The notes beneath the pieces are model-generated. The model was not told the origin of the DNA and searched no databases. It saw nothing but the letters and a program-made list of their open reading frames with translations. Source: Amycolatopsis nalaikhensis (GTDB lineage Bacteria; Actinomycetota; Actinomycetes; Mycobacteriales; Pseudonocardiaceae). From it: a stretch of DNA of 64,000 nucleotides. The first letter of the stretch is position 1. Every line of letters begins with the position of its first letter. The stretch is taken from assembly GCF_030264295.1 (NCBI RefSeq), contig NZ_CP127173.1, positions 2,611,501 through 2,675,500 on the forward strand. The letters are read 5' to 3'. This document shows positions 62,452-64,000 of this stretch, one piece after another. The position numbers and the translations under genes are program-made.

Positions 62452-62959
62452 CGGTGGCCTCCGGGGCGAGAACGGGAGCGAGTTTCTTGCGGGCGCGCGT
62501 CAGCCGGGAGCCGACCGTGCCCGGGGAGATGCCGAGCGCTTCGGCGACTTCCGCGTAGCCGAGGTCGGCGAGGGCGACCAGCAGCAGGACGTCACGCTCG
62601 CCCGAAGTGAGCCGGGCCAGCGCTTTCCCCAGCTGCCCGGCCACGACGACGCGGTTTTCGTGGCCATCGGCGGGCCGGGGCGGTTCGAGCCGGGAGAGCG
62701 CGCGGTAGTGGCGGGCTTCCTTGCGGCGGTGTCTTGACACCAGGTTCGTCGCGATGCCGAACAGCCAGGCGCGCAGCTCGCCGCGGGCGGGGTCGAACGT
62801 CTCGCGGCGGTCGAAGGCCACCAGGAACGTCTCGGCGGCGACGTCCTCGGCGACCTGCGCGCCGAGGCGGCCGGCGACGTAGCGGTAGATCTCGGCGAAG
62901 TGGCGGTCGTGCACCTCGGTGAACCGCTCGATGCCGTTCACCGGGGCTGCCTCGGTCAT
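62444..62959 (-). CDS. ECF-type sigma-70 factor
   Basis: 171 residues from ATG 62959 (GGGAAGGG upstream). Region 2: HFAEIYRYVAGRLGAQVAEDVAAETFLVAF and ELRAWLFGIATNLVSRHRRKE (each a continuous conserved block). Region 4: LTSGERDVLLLVALADLGYAEVAEALGISPGTVGSRLTRARKKL. It would start transcription of a regulon that likely includes its own operon. It is paired with the CU044_5270-type gene. It begins 63 bases after the amidase gene's stop. Confidence 0.92.
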   Translation of the reverse strand: MTEAAPVNGIERFTEVHDRHFAEIYRYVAGRLGAQVAEDVAAETFLVAFDRRETFDPARGELRAWLFGIATNLVSRHRRKEARHYRALSRLEPPRPADGHENRVVVAGQLGKALARLTSGERDVLLLVALADLGYAEVAEALGISPGTVGSRLTRARKKLAPVLAPEATDD

Positions 62960-63021
62960 GGGTTCCCTTCCCGTCGGCGACAGCTTCACCACCACTTCGC
63001 CGGAGGAGCGGAACTTCTTCC

Positions 63022-64000
63022 CTATCCGATCGGCCAGGGGCGCTGCGGCCCGCGAAGGCGTTCGTACGCCGCGGCCGTCCGGAGGACGCCGACGTCGTCG
63101 AAGCGGCGGCCGGTGAGCTGGAGGCCGATCGGGCGGCCGTCGTCGGTGTACCCGCAGTTCAGCGACACCGACGGCTGGCCGGACATGTTGTACGGCACCG
63201 TGAACGCGATGTGCTCGAACGGCCGCGCCGGGTCGTTCGTCGGCGACGCCCACTCCGCCGGTGGGGCCGCGACCGGGCACGTCGGGGACAGCACGACGTC
63301 GAACGCCGAGGTCGCGCGCAAGGCCGCGACGCTGATCGCGTCGATCTGGGCGAAGCCGCGGTAAACGTCCACTCCGGACACGTCCGCGCCGCCCGCGGCC
63401 CAGTCCGCGATGTACGGCAGGACCTTCGCGCGCCGGTCGGCGGGCAACGCCGACATGTCCGACCAGGCTCGGGTGCGCCAGAAGACGTCCAGGCCGTTCA
63501 GCATTTCGCGGGTCAGGAACGGCCCGACCGGCTCGACCACCGCGCCCGCGCTCTCGAACACCCGCGCCGCCGCGGTGACGGCGTCGAGCGTCACCGGGTC
63601 GACCGGGAGGCCGGGGCCGGAGTCGAGGTGCAGGCCGACGCGCAAGCCGGTCAGCGAAGAATCCAAAGAAGACCACGGCAGGTCGACCGGGGGCAGGCTC
63701 AGGTGGTCACGCGCGTCGGGCCGCGAGAGCACGCTCATCAGCAACGCCGTGTCGGCAACCGTGCGCGTCATCGGCCCGGCGACGCGGCCGAGGAACGGCG
63801 GGTCGACCGGCACGCGGCCGAAGCTCGGCTTCAGCCCGACCAGGCCGCACCAGCCCGCGGGCAGCCGGATCGAGCCGCCGATGTCGGTGCCCACGTGCAG
63901 CGGCCCGTAGCCCGCCGCGGCCGCCGCGCCCGCGCCCGCGCTCGAGCCACCCGGGGTCGCCGACGGCTTCCAGGGGTTGCGGGCCGTCGTGTGGAAGCTC
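63022..64000 (-). CDS. Amidase-signature enzyme, C-terminal part (partial)
   Basis: The gene enters from the right edge of the window. The amidase-signature core is visible: TPGGSSAGAGAA with the cis-Ser, and VGTDIGGSIRLPA with the nucleophilic Ser. These are followed by VGLKPSFGRVPVDPPFLGRVAGPMTRTV (characteristic, given once) and a C-terminal PYNMSGQPSVSLNCGY. The catalytic Lys would lie further upstream, outside the window. It hydrolyses a carboxamide, and the substrate is unknown. About 325 residues are present of an expected 450-480. Confidence 0.92.
   Translation of the reverse strand, partial: SFHTTARNPWKPSATPGGSSAGAGAAAAAGYGPLHVGTDIGGSIRLPAGWCGLVGLKPSFGRVPVDPPFLGRVAGPMTRTVADTALLMSVLSRPDARDHLSLPPVDLPWSSLDSSLTGLRVGLHLDSGPGLPVDPVTLDAVTAAARVFESAGAVVEPVGPFLTREMLNGLDVFWRTRAWSDMSALPADRRAKVLPYIADWAAGGADVSGVDVYRGFAQIDAISVAALRATSAFDVVLSPTCPVAAPPAEWASPTNDPARPFEHIAFTVPYNMSGQPSVSLNCGYTDDGRPIGLQLTGRRFDDVGVLRTAAAYERLRGPQRPWPIG

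Noticed and set aside
63985..64000. GAGCTTCC at the right edge as an eighth GAGCTC frameshift
   Set aside because: The amidase frame reads straight through it as AGC TTC CAC, so the resemblance is a coincidence of the frame.

Overview
The window is very GC-rich DNA with GTG/ATG starts behind AGGAGG-type ribosome binding sites, dense bidirectional gene packing and many actinobacterial families (ECF-type sigma factors, PadR, MmyB-like and TetR regulators, Ser/Thr kinase, TM0106-type nuclease, YcnI-CopC-CopD). It is chromosomal DNA of an actinomycete, most likely a member of the Pseudonocardiaceae such as Amycolatopsis. The genus is an inference from protein style and not a database match. No phage, insertion sequence, CRISPR array or biosynthetic megasynthase was seen.

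Layout. 0-5 kb: minus-strand run with a LytTR response regulator, secreted GH16-CBM6 beta-glucanase, SppA-like peptidase and LytS-like histidine kinase. 5-9 kb: serine hydrolase, Fpg/Nei glycosylase, membrane protein, and a sigma factor fused to an anti-sigma-like membrane tail. 9.2 kb: tRNA-Gly(GCC), then Imm7 and DUF2716 proteins, a hydrolase and a Ser/Thr kinase. 13.6-24.7 kb: a surface-glycan locus with an AlgX-like SGNH protein, a GT4 enzyme, a coiled-coil protein, a two-domain glycosyltransferase and an acyltransferase-3 protein on the plus strand, facing a methyltransferase with a kinase-like tail and two paralogous single-pass membrane proteins. 25-29 kb: NarL-type two-component pair and an MFS exporter divergent from an MmyB-like regulator with palindromic operators. 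29-37 kb: sigma/VOC pair, gamma-glutamyltransferase, UDP-glucose dehydrogenase, SDR, and a PadR-methyltransferase operon with a clear operator. 37.5-43.3 kb: TM0106 nuclease, DUF6474 protein and a four-gene OpuC-type osmoprotectant ABC operon. 43.5-46.5 kb: copper handling (membrane protein, YcnI, CopC, CopD). 46.7-50.1 kb: XRE-TPR regulator, phosphotransferase and two small conserved genes. 50.4-53.8 kb: GH1 beta-glucosidase and MFS operon opposite a TetR repressor. 53.8-64 kb: DnaA-box cluster, aldolase/racemase-fold enzyme, D-arabinono-lactone oxidase, PRPP synthetase paralogue, two malyl-CoA-lyase-type enzymes, a sigma/anti-sigma-like pair and a partial amidase.

Eight genes read as frameshifted. 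Seven of them carry one extra base at a GAGCT(C) core (near 2851, 5831, 12670, 31143, 39641, 40952 and 44531). The eighth looks like a short C-run deletion (about 19300). The clustering at one motif is the most striking sequence-level signal. The likeliest cause is a systematic read or assembly error, perhaps driven by DNA modification, and each gene reads through normally once the base is removed. The most interesting biological candidates are the glycan locus, with its methyltransferase/kinase-like fusion and coiled-coil protein reminiscent of WbdD-type chain capping, and the sigma/anti-sigma fusion.
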